Assembly (NCBI GenBank): GCA_040880285.1
Contig: JBBDIT010000058.1
Span: 25,537-89,536, forward strand
DNA: 64,000 bases
Source: JANQJA01 sp040880285
GTDB taxonomy: Bacteria > Pseudomonadota > Gammaproteobacteria > Pseudomonadales > Azotimanducaceae
Direction of reading: 5' to 3'
This document shows positions 19,037 through 29,177 of this stretch, piece by piece. Position numbers and translations under genes: made by a program. Position 1 is the first letter of the stretch. Each line of letters starts with the position of its first letter. Below the pieces are notes generated by a model. That model was not told the origin of the DNA and searched no databases. It worked only from the letters and a program-made list of their open reading frames with translations.

Positions 19037-19813
19037 TTACTGTGCCGCGCTAATCGCGGGTGTTGCCGCAACATCACAAATTGCCGCGAACTTATCTGCA
19101 TCCAGTGAGGCGCCACCAACCAACGCACCGTCTATATCATCGGCGGCCAATAAACCAGCCACATTATCCGGGTTCACGCTGCCACCATACACTATCCGAA
19201 TACCCCCACTGATAGTGACATCATGCGCTCCAATAAAAGCGCGAATACCGCCATGGACCAGGCTGGCATCGCCCGGCGTCGCGCTTTGTCCTGTGCCAAT
19301 TGCCCATACCGGTTCATAGGCAATGACCGCATCTTCCAGGCCTTTCGTGCCGACCCTCTCTATCACTGCCCGGATCTGTCGGCTTACCACCGCAAGCGTC
19401 GCATCACCCTGCCGCTCTTCCAGCGTCTCACCAACACACAAAATCGGCACGATACCGTGTGCCTGGCACGCTGCAAACTTGTCTGCCACTACCTCGTCAG
19501 TTTCACCAAACAGGCCACGACGCTCCGAGTGTCCTACCAGGCAATACTGACAACCGGCTTCATATAACATGAGTGCAGAGATCTCGCCCGTCACCGCACC
19601 TTCTTGCCGCCAATCAACATTCTGGGCGCCCATCCTGATCCCTGACCCTTTGAGCAATTGCTGGACCTGGTCAAGAAACACAAAGGGTGGCAACACCAGC
19701 AGATCGATATCGGAGGTTTTGGTCCCGAGAAGCCCTGTCGTCAATTGCTCAACGGATGCCCGGGATCCATTCATCTTCCAGTTTCCTGCAACCAGCGGCA
19801 TTCGATTGCTCAT
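19037..19813 (-). CDS. tpiA: Triosephosphate isomerase
   Basis: Interconverts dihydroxyacetone phosphate and glyceraldehyde 3-phosphate. Contains AGNWKMNG (substrate-binding Asn and Lys), VGHSERRGLFGETDE (catalytic His), AYEPVWAIGTGQSATP (catalytic Glu and the flexible loop) and YGGSVNPDN. The frame runs up to 19882, but family N-termini start just before PLVAGNWKMNG, so the ATG at 19813 (258 residues) is preferred. Precedes secG, as in most gammaproteobacteria. Confidence 0.96.
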   Translation of the reverse strand: MSNRMPLVAGNWKMNGSRASVEQLTTGLLGTKTSDIDLLVLPPFVFLDQVQQLLKGSGIRMGAQNVDWRQEGAVTGEISALMLYEAGCQYCLVGHSERRGLFGETDEVVADKFAACQAHGIVPILCVGETLEERQGDATLAVVSRQIRAVIERVGTKGLEDAVIAYEPVWAIGTGQSATPGDASLVHGGIRAFIGAHDVTISGGIRIVYGGSVNPDNVAGLLAADDIDGALVGGASLDADKFAAICDVAATPAISAAQ

Positions 19814-19939
19814 GGTCGCGATATTCCCCCAGCGGCCCCAAAAGCGGCGGCAAATGGTAACGGCTTTGAGCGTCTCATGCAATGAGTGTCACAACGAGTG
19901 GCGTAATGAATGTTGCAGTGACGCGGAGTCGCCATGATC

Positions 19940-21280
19940 CTAACCCGATACTCCTTCGACCACTGCGGCGAGATCATGCGCAAGGCTCTCGATCAGCACC
20001 CGGTCTTCACCTTCCACCATTACCCTGATCACAGGTTCAGTACCCGAGGGTCGCAGCAACACGCGACCTTTCCCGTTCAAGCGTGTTTCAGTTTCCTTGA
20101 CCGCATTTTTGACCGGCGTACTGGTGACGACGGTAGTGCCGCCCTCGCAACGGACATTAACCATGGATTGAGGAAACTTTTCCATTTCCCCCTTGAGCGC
20201 ATTCAACGTTTTGCCAGCGTCCATCATTGCAGCCACCACTTGCAGCGCCGCAACAATACCATCGCCTGTCGACGTCAGATCCAGGCACAAGATGTGCCCT
20301 GAGGATTCGCCGCCAATCTGCCAACCTCGCTCTGACAATGCCGACAGGACATACCTGTCACCCACTGCCGCTCGAAAAAATGGAATCTCCTTTGCCTCAA
20401 GTGCTCGCTCAAGGCCAAAATTGCTCATCAAGGTTCCGACAACCCCACCTTCCAATATTCCACGCTGCTTTCGATGACACGCGATGACATAGAGCAATTC
20501 ATCGCCATCCACCACATCACCCAAATGATCAACCATGATGACCCGGTCACCATCACCATCAAAGGCGATACCGAAGTCTGCTTGTTCTTCGCGTACGCGT
20601 TGCTGAAGCGTCTGCGGCTGTGTCGAGCCGATATTGTGATTGATATTCAACCCGTCAGGCGTCACCCCGATTTCGATGACATCGGCGCCAAGCTCACGAA
20701 ACACGCTGGGTGCGATGTGATAGGTGGCACCATTGGCGCAATCTACAACGATGCGCTGGCCCTGCAAGTTAATCTGGCTACCATAGCAGCTCTTGCAGAA
20801 TTCAATGTAGCGACCTGCCGCATCGTTTATACGAGACACCTTACCAATTTTATCGGACTCAACCATCTTCATTGGCTCGGCCATCTGCTGTTCAATTGCG
20901 AACTCAATGTCATCTGGCAGCTTTTGACCCGTGCTTCCAAAAAACTTGACGCCATTGTCATAAAATGGATTGTGAGACGCACTGATCACGATGCCCGCCC
21001 TGGCATTGAACGTCCTGGTCAGGTAGGCAATCGCTGGCGTAGGCATAGGGCCGAGCAATCTGACATCAACACCGGCGGCTGACAGTCCCGCTTCAAGCGC
21101 TGACTCGAACATATACCCGGATATTCGAGTGTCTTTTCCAATCAGAATCCTATTTTTAGCTTTCTGCCCAAACACCTTACCGGCAGCCCAACCCAGTTTG
21201 AGCATAAATTCTGCCGTGATCGGATCATCACCAACACGCCCCCTTATACCGTCGGTTCCGAAGTATCTTTTTTCTTTCAT
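19940..21280 (-). CDS. glmM: Phosphoglucosamine mutase
   Basis: Converts glucosamine 6-phosphate to glucosamine 1-phosphate for UDP-GlcNAc, peptidoglycan and LPS. The phosphoserine loop ISASHNPFYDNG, the metal-binding DGDGDR, the sugar loop GGESSGHI and the C-terminal phosphate loop RPSGTEPVIRVMVEG are present. 446 residues, family length. Its ATG overlaps the folP TGA by 4 bases (ATGA), so translation is coupled. Confidence 0.97.
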   Translation of the reverse strand: MKEKRYFGTDGIRGRVGDDPITAEFMLKLGWAAGKVFGQKAKNRILIGKDTRISGYMFESALEAGLSAAGVDVRLLGPMPTPAIAYLTRTFNARAGIVISASHNPFYDNGVKFFGSTGQKLPDDIEFAIEQQMAEPMKMVESDKIGKVSRINDAAGRYIEFCKSCYGSQINLQGQRIVVDCANGATYHIAPSVFRELGADVIEIGVTPDGLNINHNIGSTQPQTLQQRVREEQADFGIAFDGDGDRVIMVDHLGDVVDGDELLYVIACHRKQRGILEGGVVGTLMSNFGLERALEAKEIPFFRAAVGDRYVLSALSERGWQIGGESSGHILCLDLTSTGDGIVAALQVVAAMMDAGKTLNALKGEMEKFPQSMVNVRCEGGTTVVTSTPVKNAVKETETRLNGKGRVLLRPSGTEPVIRVMVEGEDRVLIESLAHDLAAVVEGVSG

Positions 21281-22110
21281 TTGTTACCTTTGTTGCCCGA
21301 TTCTACACGCGCATTTCCAATTGCGACTGCCACCGCCAATGCCTGTCTGGTGGCTCCCACATCATGAACCCTCAACAAAGAAGCTCCGTGCATATAGGCT
21401 ATAACGGCACCCGCTACACTACCGATCAAGCGGTCCTTCGATATTCCCGAAACAATCGCTCCTATCGTACTCTTTCTGGACAGCCCCACCAATAAGGGTC
21501 GACCCAATGGCTCAAATTGGTGGAGCTGGTTTATCAACACGAGATTGTGATCAACCGTCTTACCAAAACCGAATCCAGGATCGAGCAATATCTTCTCCTC
21601 TCCGATGCCCGCGCGCGCGCATTGTTCCATCCTTTCCTCAAAAAAGGCGGTAATTTCACCAATCAGGTCATCATAGACCGGATTCATTTGCATGGTCCGG
21701 GGGTCGCCTTGCATGTGCATTAGACAAACCGGCAGTCCGGTCCTGGCTGCCATGGCAAGGGCACCTTCCCGCCGAAGCGAGCGCACATCGTTAATCAGGT
21801 TAGCGCCGGCGTCTGCAGCTGCTGCCATAACCGCAGGGGTGCTCGTATCGATTGATAAAGGAACGGTGGAAAACGCTCGCACGCCTTCAATGACCGGGAT
21901 GACCCGGTCCAGTTCTTCCTCCGGTGATATCGGTTCTGCGCCAGGTCTGGTGGACTCACCGCCAATATCGATAATGTCAGCGCCCTCGGCAATCATTGTC
22001 CTTGCATGGGCAATCGCCGATTGGGTATCGAGATACTTGCCCCCATCGGAAAATGAGTCAGGAGTGACATTTAATATTCCCATGATTGCCGGGAATTTCA
22101 GGTCCAGCAT
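21277..22110 (-). CDS. folP: Dihydropteroate synthase
   Basis: Joins p-aminobenzoate to dihydropterin pyrophosphate in folate synthesis and is the sulfonamide target. TIM-barrel motifs: GILNVTPDSFSDGGKY, DIGGESTRPGAEPI, NDVRSL, LMHMQGDPRTMQ, LDPGFGFGKT and GLSRKSTIG. 277 residues, complete. The order ftsH-folP-glmM is the usual gammaproteobacterial one. Confidence 0.97.
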   Translation of the reverse strand: MLDLKFPAIMGILNVTPDSFSDGGKYLDTQSAIAHARTMIAEGADIIDIGGESTRPGAEPISPEEELDRVIPVIEGVRAFSTVPLSIDTSTPAVMAAAADAGANLINDVRSLRREGALAMAARTGLPVCLMHMQGDPRTMQMNPVYDDLIGEITAFFEERMEQCARAGIGEEKILLDPGFGFGKTVDHNLVLINQLHQFEPLGRPLLVGLSRKSTIGAIVSGISKDRLIGSVAGAVIAYMHGASLLRVHDVGATRQALAVAVAIGNARVESGNKGNK

Positions 22111-22127
22111 AATTAATCCCCTGAAAC

Positions 22128-22152
22128 GAAGAAGGGGCTGGAAACCAGCCCC
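22128..22152 (-). terminator. Hairpin between ftsH and folP
   Basis: Perfect 8-bp inverted repeat GGGGCTGG (22134-22141) and CCAGCCCC (22145-22152) with a 3-base loop. On the minus strand it is followed by TTCTTCGTTTC, a weak T-rich tract. It probably ends or attenuates ftsH transcription before folP. Confidence 0.65.
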
Positions 22153-22197
22153 TGGGAATCATCATTTGATTACATTCAATCCGTTAACCTGGAGCGA

Positions 22198-24126
22198 TCA
22201 ATGCTCTCCAGCCGGCCCGCCAACAGGACCACTGGGGCGCGGCTTTCGTTCGGGTTTTGGTTCGGCTTCTAGTCCGGTTTGTACCGGGTCGTCATCCGGA
22301 TCATGCCAATCCTTCGGCGGACGAGGTTTTTTCCCGGCCATGATATCGTCGATCATGTCCTTGTCGATCGTCTCATATAACAGCAGCGCTTGAGCCATGG
22401 CATGCAGCTTATCCATGTTATCTACAAGGAGCTGTTTGGCGTTCTGGTAGCAGTCGTCGATGATGGTTCGTACTTCTTCATCAATCATTTTCGCCGTCTC
22501 ATCGGAGAACTGTGCTCGCGAATGGCCGGCTGACATACCGAGGAAAACCGCCTCATCTTCCTCCGCGTACATCTGCGGACCCAACTTGTCCGACAATCCC
22601 CACTTGGTCACCATATTGCGCGCCATCTTGGTAGCGTGCTGGATATCATTGGAAGCACCCGTCGTGATGCCTTCTTCACCGAGAGTAAGTTCTTCTGCAA
22701 TTCGACCGCCAAACAGCGCGCAGATCTGGCTCAGGATCATACGTCGACTCAATGAATACCTGTCTTCTTCAGGTAAGAACAAGGTGACGCCGAGCGCCCG
22801 GCCTCTCGGAATAATTGAAACCTTGTAACTGGGGTCATGTTCCGGCACCAGGTAACCAACGATACAATGGCCAGCCTCATGGTAAGCGGTATTCTTTTTC
22901 TCAGCTTCAGACATCACCATGGATTTGCGTTCCGCACCCATCATGATCTTGTCCTTGGCCTGCTCAAACTGGGCCATTCCGACCACACGCTTTTCCTGGC
23001 GAGCCGCAAACAGGGAAGCTTCGTTCACCAGGTTTGCAAGATCCGCACCCGAGAATCCGGGTGTTCCCCTTGCAATCACCGAAGGCTCAACGTCCGAGGC
23101 CAGAGGCACTTTACGCATATGGACTTTCAGGATCTGTTCGCGGCCACGGATGTCAGGCAATCCGACCACCACCTGCCGGTCAAATCGACCAGGGCGTAAT
23201 AACGCCGGATCAAGCACATCAGGTCGGTTGGTCGCGGCAATCACGATGATTCCGTCATTGGGGTCAAAGCCATCCATCTCGACCAGCAACTGATTCAACG
23301 TCTGCTCGCGTTCATCGTGACCACCGCCGAGGCCGGCACCACGATGTCGTCCCACGGCATCGATTTCATCGATAAAGATAATACATGGCGCCTGTTTTTT
23401 GGCCTGGTCGAACATATCGCGTACTCGCGATGCCCCCACGCCGACAAACATCTCAACGAAATCTGAACCTGATATGGAAAAGAAAGGCACTTTCGCTTCA
23501 CCGGCAATGGCCTTGGCCAATAACGTCTTACCGGTTCCAGGCTGTCCAACCATCAGGATGCCTCGTGGAATTCTGCCTCCGAGCTTCTGGAACTTGCTCG
23601 GGTCCTGGAGGAAATCAACGAGTTCCTGCACGTCTTCCTTGGCCTCATCGACACCCGCAACGTCGGCGAATGTCGTCTTGATCTGGTCTTCCCCGAGCAG
23701 TTTTGCCTTGCTCTTGCCAAAGGTGAGTGGGCCACCGCGCCCGCCCGAACCGCCCTGCATCTGGCGCATAAAGAACATGAACACAGCGATAATGACAAGT
23801 ATCGGGAAACTGGCAACCAACAATTGCGTCCAGATACTTTGTTGTTCCGGCTTCACGCCCTTGAATTCAACGTTATTGTTCACCAGGTCATCAATCAGCG
23901 CCTTGTCCGACAACTGCGGCTGGATCGTTTCAAAGGCAGAACCGTCATATCGCTGACCACGAATTGTCATGCCGTCAATTTCGACCTTACTGACCTGGTT
24001 CTGCGTCACCATTTGCAGGAAATCTGAATATTCGACTTCCACAGGACCCTTGGTCACATTGAAATTGTTGAAAACTGTCAACAATACTGCCGCAATGATC
24101 AGCCAGAGCAGCAGGTTCTTTCCCAT
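22198..24126 (-). CDS. ftsH: ATP-dependent zinc metalloprotease FtsH
   Basis: Membrane-anchored AAA+ protease that degrades LpxC, sigma-32 and misfolded membrane proteins. From the N-terminus: a membrane helix (NLLLWLIIAAVLLTVF), a periplasmic domain, a second helix before FFMRQMQGG, the AAA module and the protease with YHEAGHCIVGYL (HExxH). The second region of homology, DEID and SRH residues are intact. The Walker A reads GQPGTGKT where E. coli has GPPGTGKT. The ATG at 24126 matches FtsH N-termini; an in-frame GTG at 24183 would add 19 residues. The C-terminus is Pro-rich. Confidence 0.97.
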   Translation of the reverse strand: MGKNLLLWLIIAAVLLTVFNNFNVTKGPVEVEYSDFLQMVTQNQVSKVEIDGMTIRGQRYDGSAFETIQPQLSDKALIDDLVNNNVEFKGVKPEQQSIWTQLLVASFPILVIIAVFMFFMRQMQGGSGGRGGPLTFGKSKAKLLGEDQIKTTFADVAGVDEAKEDVQELVDFLQDPSKFQKLGGRIPRGILMVGQPGTGKTLLAKAIAGEAKVPFFSISGSDFVEMFVGVGASRVRDMFDQAKKQAPCIIFIDEIDAVGRHRGAGLGGGHDEREQTLNQLLVEMDGFDPNDGIIVIAATNRPDVLDPALLRPGRFDRQVVVGLPDIRGREQILKVHMRKVPLASDVEPSVIARGTPGFSGADLANLVNEASLFAARQEKRVVGMAQFEQAKDKIMMGAERKSMVMSEAEKKNTAYHEAGHCIVGYLVPEHDPSYKVSIIPRGRALGVTLFLPEEDRYSLSRRMILSQICALFGGRIAEELTLGEEGITTGASNDIQHATKMARNMVTKWGLSDKLGPQMYAEEDEAVFLGMSAGHSRAQFSDETAKMIDEEVRTIIDDCYQNAKQLLVDNMDKLHAMAQALLLYETIDKDMIDDIMAGKKPRPPKDWHDPDDDPVQTGLEAEPKPERKPRPSGPVGGPAGEH

Positions 24127-24330
24127 ATCATTCAAAGGAGTATCCTCTAAAGGCGCTACATTCCCCGCAACCGGCGCGTACACTCGCGGCGGGAAATTCC
24201 ACCTTACTATACATAAAACACTCTACCAAGTTCGCCAGGGCCCTGTGTTATCGGGACTTCTTGAGAGCTGCCGACGAAACCACCAGCAGATTACCACCTG
24301 GCCATTTATCCTGTTTATACGCGTGGCCCC

Positions 24331-24948
24331 TCAAGTATGACCACATCCGATGACGTAAATTTCCCTCGATTTACCCCGGGACGCTTTCGGTTTGAAGTTT
24401 ATGACGCGCCGAAACCGCTGTTTCAAACCGGTACGGATGGAATCGATCCCCTCACCCTCAAAGCACTTGGCTACATAGCCTCCACCGGGAGCCAGCATAC
24501 GATCTACCAGATCCAGCGAAAGCTCCACCAGATACATGGCGCGAGGCTGATCAATATCCTTCATACCACTTAAGTTTGGGGCCATATCCGAGATTACAAG
24601 GTCTATTTTCCGCCCGGCGACGACTTCCGCGAGCCGTACCAGCACGGCCTCTTCGGTAAAATCACCCTCAATAAACGAAACGCCCTCCAGCGGGTCCATC
24701 GGCAGGACATCAACGGCAATTACCCGGCCCTTAGGACCCACTCTTCGCCGCGCCACCTGGCTCCACCCTCCCGGAGAGGCGCCCAGGTCAATGACGGTCA
24801 TACCCGGCGCCATCAATTGGTACTTATCGTCGATCTCGATCAACTTGTAGCTGGCGCGGGATCGATACCCCTCCTTACGTGCCCGTTTGACGAATTCATC
24901 ATCCTCATGTGCTTTTAACCACTGCGCGCTGGTTTTTGATTTCTTCAT
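24331..24948 (-). CDS. rlmE: 23S rRNA 2'-O-ribose U2552 methyltransferase
   Basis: SAM-dependent methyltransferase acting on the A-loop of 23S rRNA in the 50S subunit. Features: SRASYKLIEIDDKYQLM (contains the catalytic Lys), the SAM site VIDLGASPGGWSQVA, ISDMAPNLSG (catalytic Asp), VAKCFEGEG (second Lys) and SREIYVIG (Glu), completing the K-D-K-E tetrad. 205 residues. It precedes ftsH on the minus strand, as in E. coli (rlmE-ftsH). Confidence 0.96.
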   Translation of the reverse strand: MKKSKTSAQWLKAHEDDEFVKRARKEGYRSRASYKLIEIDDKYQLMAPGMTVIDLGASPGGWSQVARRRVGPKGRVIAVDVLPMDPLEGVSFIEGDFTEEAVLVRLAEVVAGRKIDLVISDMAPNLSGMKDIDQPRAMYLVELSLDLVDRMLAPGGGYVAKCFEGEGIDSIRTGLKQRFRRVINFKPKASRGKSREIYVIGCGHT

Positions 24949-25019
24949 GGTTGTCTATCCATGCACCTGTCAGGTAGCATCGGCAGCCTGATTTTTACTG
25001 AGATATCTAGACCACTCCA

Positions 25020-25331
25020 ATGATAAGCCAATCCGATAAAAAGCGTTTCCGTGCCATAGCCCACCAACTAAAGCCTGTAGTGACGGTCGCCGGCAAAGGC
25101 CTCTCCACAACTGTTGTGGCGGAAATAGAACGCGCACTCAATGACCATGAATTGATTAAGGTTAAAGTGAATGTGGGCGACCGTAATGAAAGGGACGATA
25201 TTATCACGCGCTTGTGTGAACAAACGGAATCAAGCCTGATTCAGGCGATAGGCAATGTTGCGGTTCTCTACAAAAAGGCTGCCCAGGCTGACCCTGCACT
25301 GTCAAACATTCTTCGTGCCGACGTTCTCTAA
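25020..25331 (+). CDS. yhbY: YhbY-family CRM-domain RNA-binding protein
   Basis: Small protein associated with pre-50S particles. The CRM fold is complete: LKPVVTVAGKGLSTTVVAEI, the basic IKVKVNVGDRNERDDI, and IGNVAVLYKK at the end. 103 residues. It lies divergent from rlmE and convergent with greA, the standard arrangement. Confidence 0.92.
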   Translation: MISQSDKKRFRAIAHQLKPVVTVAGKGLSTTVVAEIERALNDHELIKVKVNVGDRNERDDIITRLCEQTESSLIQAIGNVAVLYKKAAQADPALSNILRADVL

Positions 25332-25367
25332 TCTGACCCAGGTCTTCAATCCGGACCTCAACCACGC

Positions 25368-25844
25368 TCAGAGATGGTCAACCGAACAAACTTCGTATTC
25401 CACTTCCCCGCCGGGCGTCTGCACCTTTGCGACGTCACCAATTTCCTTGCCAATAATCGCTCGAGCGATTGGCGAATAAATAGAAATTTTGCCAACTTTG
25501 ATATCGGCTTCATCATCACCAACAATTTTGTAAGTTACCTCTTCATCGGTATCCAGATTCATCATGCTGACGGTGGTACCAAAAATCACTTTGCCTGACG
25601 GTGGTATCCGTGTGACATCGATCACCTGGGCTTTAGAGAGTTTGTTTTCAACCTCTGCGATACGGCCCTCAATGAAACCCTGCTCTTCCTTGGCGTACTG
25701 ATACTCCGCGTTTTCCCGCAAGTCACCCTGGGCCCGGGCCTCGGAAATCGCCTGGACAATCCGTGGCCGTCGAACGGACTTCAGGTGATCGAGCTCTTCT
25801 CGAAGCGCCTTCTCGCCATCGGCTGTCATTGGAATCTTGTCCAT
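25368..25844 (-). CDS. greA: Transcription elongation factor GreA
   Basis: Rescues backtracked RNA polymerase by stimulating transcript cleavage. The coiled-coil tip GDLRENAEYQYAKEEQ carries the acidic residues that coordinate Mg2+, and the C-terminal FKBP-like domain follows (SPIARAIIGKEIGDV). An upstream in-frame ATG at 25877 would add 11 residues; the ATG at 25844 after AGGTAACATT gives exactly 158 residues, the E. coli length. It follows carB. Confidence 0.96.
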   Translation of the reverse strand: MDKIPMTADGEKALREELDHLKSVRRPRIVQAISEARAQGDLRENAEYQYAKEEQGFIEGRIAEVENKLSKAQVIDVTRIPPSGKVIFGTTVSMMNLDTDEEVTYKIVGDDEADIKVGKISIYSPIARAIIGKEIGDVAKVQTPGGEVEYEVCSVDHL

Positions 25845-25934
25845 AATGTTACCTGGTTCAATCAATGAATTTTTCAACTGTCAGGACGACAGTCTTAAAG
25901 AGAATGAGCCGGTTGTAAAGAAAAACAGGCCGGT

Positions 25935-28900
25935 CTAGTCTTTTTGTCCAGACCCCTTGATACACTCCCTTTCATGCAGGTCCTGCAATCGCTGCGCGAC
26001 ATAATCACCTTCATGCCGAAGAGCAAGGATACAGGCACGACCACCTGCCATGGTTGTGGTGTTATAAACTTTCTGCTGTAACGCCGTACGCCGAATCGTG
26101 AAAGAGTCGGCAATGGCTTGCTTGCCTTCGGTCGTATTTACGATGAAATCAATTTCCTGATTTTTCAACCGGTCGACAACATGTGGCCGGCCCTCGAGCA
26201 CCTTATAAACCATCTCAACTGCCATCCCTGCATCCCGGATTGCGTTGGCGCTACCACGGGTTGCAACCAGCGTAAAACCGAGCGCCAAAAAGTCACGGGC
26301 CAATGCCGGCAGTGCCTCCTTGTCGGCGTCACGCACGGATAGAAATACCTTGCCCTTTCGCGGGATCATGTCTCCGGCTGCCAGCTGTGCCTTGCCGTAG
26401 GCTTCACCAAAGGTCCGGCCCACACCCATGACTTCACCGGTTGATTTCATTTCGGGACCAAGGATCGGGTCAACACCAGGGAACTTACCGAACGGGAATA
26501 CCGCTTCTTTGACACTGTAATAATCAGGCACGATTTCTTTGGTGAATCGTTGATCGGCAAGCGAGGTACCAGCCATACATCGGGCAGCTACCTTGGCCAA
26601 AGAGGTACCAATACACTTGGATACAAAGGGTACCGTACGTGATGCACGTGGATTTACCTCAAGCACATAGATGTCGCCATTCTGGATCGCCAGCTGGACG
26701 TTCATCAGCCCAACGACTTTAAGTTCTATTGCCATTGCGACAACCTGCTCACGTATCCTGTCGATTTTTTCGGCTGACAAACTATAAGGTGGCAAAGAGC
26801 AGGCCGAATCTCCAGAGTGAACTCCCGCTTGCTCAATATGTTCCATGATGGCGCCAATCACCACCTGATGGCCGTCCGAAACTGCATCTATGTCAACTTC
26901 GATGGCCTGGTCAAGAAAACGATCGAGCAGGACCGGAGACTTGTTTGAAACCTGCACTGCTGAGAGCATGTAGGATTGCAGTTCAACTTCATCATAGACA
27001 ATTTCCATGGCCCGGCCGCCCAGCACATACGAGGGACGAACCACCAGCGGGAAACCGATCTCGGCAGCGGCGGATAGCCCCTCTTCAAGGTTCTTAACGA
27101 TCCGGTTAGCCGGTTGCTTGAGGCCCAGCTTGTGAATCATCTGCTGGAATCTTTCCCGATCCTCAGCCCGGTCAATCGCGTCAGGTGAGGTGCCAATGAT
27201 CGGCACTCCGGCGGCCTCAAGGTCATGGGCCAATTTGAGCGGGGTCTGCCCACCAAATTGAACGATAACACCAAGCGGTTTCTCAAGCTCAACGATAGAA
27301 AGCACGTCTTCCAGGGTTAAAGGCTCAAAATAAAGCCGGTCGGAAATGTCATAGTCAGTCGATACAGTCTCTGGATTGCAATTCACCATTATGGTCTCGT
27401 AACCATCTTCACGCATGGCAAGGGCAGCGTGGACGCAACAATAGTCGAACTCGATTCCCTGGCCAATTCGATTCGGACCGCCACCCAGCACCATTATTTT
27501 TTTGTTGGCAGTTGGTTTCGATTCACATTCTTCTTCGTAGGTAGAGTACATGTAAGCAGTTGAAGACCGAAATTCTGCAGCACAAGTATCGACTCTTCGA
27601 TAGACAGGTTTGATATCAAGCGAAAGACGAACCGAGCGTACTTCTGCCTCTTCTACATGGAAGAGTTGCGATAGTCGTGCGTCAGAAAAACCCATTTGTT
27701 TCAACGAAAACATTGTCGGCCGATCGACCCTGGAAAGCTCACTTCCATCAATCTTCTGCTCGGCGTGCACGATCTCTTCTATCTGCACCAGAAACCATGG
27801 GTCGATGTGAGTGAGTTCATGAATTTCATCCAGCTCCATACCAGAACGAATGGCATCAGCAAGGTAACGCATCCGATCACCACCTGGTACCTGCAATTCC
27901 TTGCGCAGGACACTCTCCCACTCACGGACATCGGTATTCAAGATTGGTGTCAGGCCATCAATTCCCACTTCAAGGCCGCGCAACGCCTTTTGCAAGGATT
28001 CTTGAAATGTGCGACCGATCGCCATGACCTCACCCACTGACTTCATCTGTGTAGTCAGAAAGTTTTCTGCCTGTGGAAATTTTTCAAATGCAAAGCGCGG
28101 AATCTTGGTGACGATATAATCAATGGATGGTTCGAAGGAGGCAGGCGTAACACCGCCGGTAATTTCGTTCGACAATTCATCGAGCGTGTAGCCCACAGCA
28201 AGCTTCGCGGCGACCCGCGCGATCGGAAAGCCCGTTGCCTTGGACGCCAATGCCGAGGATCTGGAAACGCGAGGATTCATCTCAATTACAATGAGTCGTC
28301 CGTTGGTCGGGTCCAGTGCAAACTGGACATTGGAACCACCCGTCTCGACACCAATTACCCGCAGCACAGCAATGGCTGCATTGCGCATGATTTGGTATTC
28401 CTTGTCGGTCAACGTCTGGGCTGGCGCGATGGTGATTGAGTCACCCGTGTGGATACCCATCGGGTCGAGATTCTCGATAGAGCAGACAATAATACAGTTA
28501 TCGTTTTTATCCCTGACTACTTCCATTTCAAACTCTTTCCAACCGAGGAGCGACTCGTCAATCAAGAGTTCGTTGGTGGGTGAGAGATCAAGTCCGCGAG
28601 TACAAATTTCGATAAAGTCTTCCTGATTGTAGGCCACGCCGCCACCTGATCCCCCCATCGTGAAAGAGGGTCTGATCACACACGGGTAACCAAGCCACGC
28701 TTGCACCTGCTTTGCTTCTTCTAATGAGTGAGCAATGGCAGAACGAGGCGTTTCAAGGCCGATGGATTTCATTGCGACATCGAAAGCCTGCCTGTCCTCA
28801 GCCATATCGATGGCTTCCTTCGATGCCCCGATTAACTCAACCCCGAATTTTTCGAGAACGCCCTCGCGCGCCAGATCCAGGGCGCAATTAAGCGCTGTTT

Positions 28901-29177
28901 GTCCACCCATCGTCGGCAATAGCGCATTCGGCTTTTCCTTTTCGATAATTTCAGCGATTGCGCGCCAGGTAAGAGGCTCAATGTAGGTCGAATCTGCCAT
29001 GGACGGATCCGTCATGATAGTCGCAGGATTGGAGTTAACCAGTATGACCCGGTAGCCCTCTTCCTTTAACGCCTTGCATGCCTGGGCACCGGAATAGTCG
29101 AATTCGCATGCCTGGCCAATAATGATTGGGCCGGCACCAATGATCAGGATGGATTCAATGTCACTTCGTTTTGGCAT
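25935..29177 (-). CDS. carB: Carbamoyl-phosphate synthase large subunit
   Basis: Makes carbamoyl phosphate from bicarbonate, ammonia (channelled from CarA) and two ATP for pyrimidine and arginine synthesis. 1080 residues with two homologous ATP-grasp halves (first with GAGPIIIGQACEFDYSG, second with GGGPNRIGQGIEFDYC) and the C-terminal allosteric domain (FLSVRDADKEALPALARDF). The start overlaps the carA stop by one base (TAATG), so translation is coupled. Confidence 0.97.
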   Translation of the reverse strand: MPKRSDIESILIIGAGPIIIGQACEFDYSGAQACKALKEEGYRVILVNSNPATIMTDPSMADSTYIEPLTWRAIAEIIEKEKPNALLPTMGGQTALNCALDLAREGVLEKFGVELIGASKEAIDMAEDRQAFDVAMKSIGLETPRSAIAHSLEEAKQVQAWLGYPCVIRPSFTMGGSGGGVAYNQEDFIEICTRGLDLSPTNELLIDESLLGWKEFEMEVVRDKNDNCIIVCSIENLDPMGIHTGDSITIAPAQTLTDKEYQIMRNAAIAVLRVIGVETGGSNVQFALDPTNGRLIVIEMNPRVSRSSALASKATGFPIARVAAKLAVGYTLDELSNEITGGVTPASFEPSIDYIVTKIPRFAFEKFPQAENFLTTQMKSVGEVMAIGRTFQESLQKALRGLEVGIDGLTPILNTDVREWESVLRKELQVPGGDRMRYLADAIRSGMELDEIHELTHIDPWFLVQIEEIVHAEQKIDGSELSRVDRPTMFSLKQMGFSDARLSQLFHVEEAEVRSVRLSLDIKPVYRRVDTCAAEFRSSTAYMYSTYEEECESKPTANKKIMVLGGGPNRIGQGIEFDYCCVHAALAMREDGYETIMVNCNPETVSTDYDISDRLYFEPLTLEDVLSIVELEKPLGVIVQFGGQTPLKLAHDLEAAGVPIIGTSPDAIDRAEDRERFQQMIHKLGLKQPANRIVKNLEEGLSAAAEIGFPLVVRPSYVLGGRAMEIVYDEVELQSYMLSAVQVSNKSPVLLDRFLDQAIEVDIDAVSDGHQVVIGAIMEHIEQAGVHSGDSACSLPPYSLSAEKIDRIREQVVAMAIELKVVGLMNVQLAIQNGDIYVLEVNPRASRTVPFVSKCIGTSLAKVAARCMAGTSLADQRFTKEIVPDYYSVKEAVFPFGKFPGVDPILGPEMKSTGEVMGVGRTFGEAYGKAQLAAGDMIPRKGKVFLSVRDADKEALPALARDFLALGFTLVATRGSANAIRDAGMAVEMVYKVLEGRPHVVDRLKNQEIDFIVNTTEGKQAIADSFTIRRTALQQKVYNTTTMAGGRACILALRHEGDYVAQRLQDLHERECIKGSGQKD

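Noticed and set aside
25861..25934. Terminator between carB and greA
   Set aside because: ACTGTC and GACAGT form a short stem, but no T-run follows in the minus direction.
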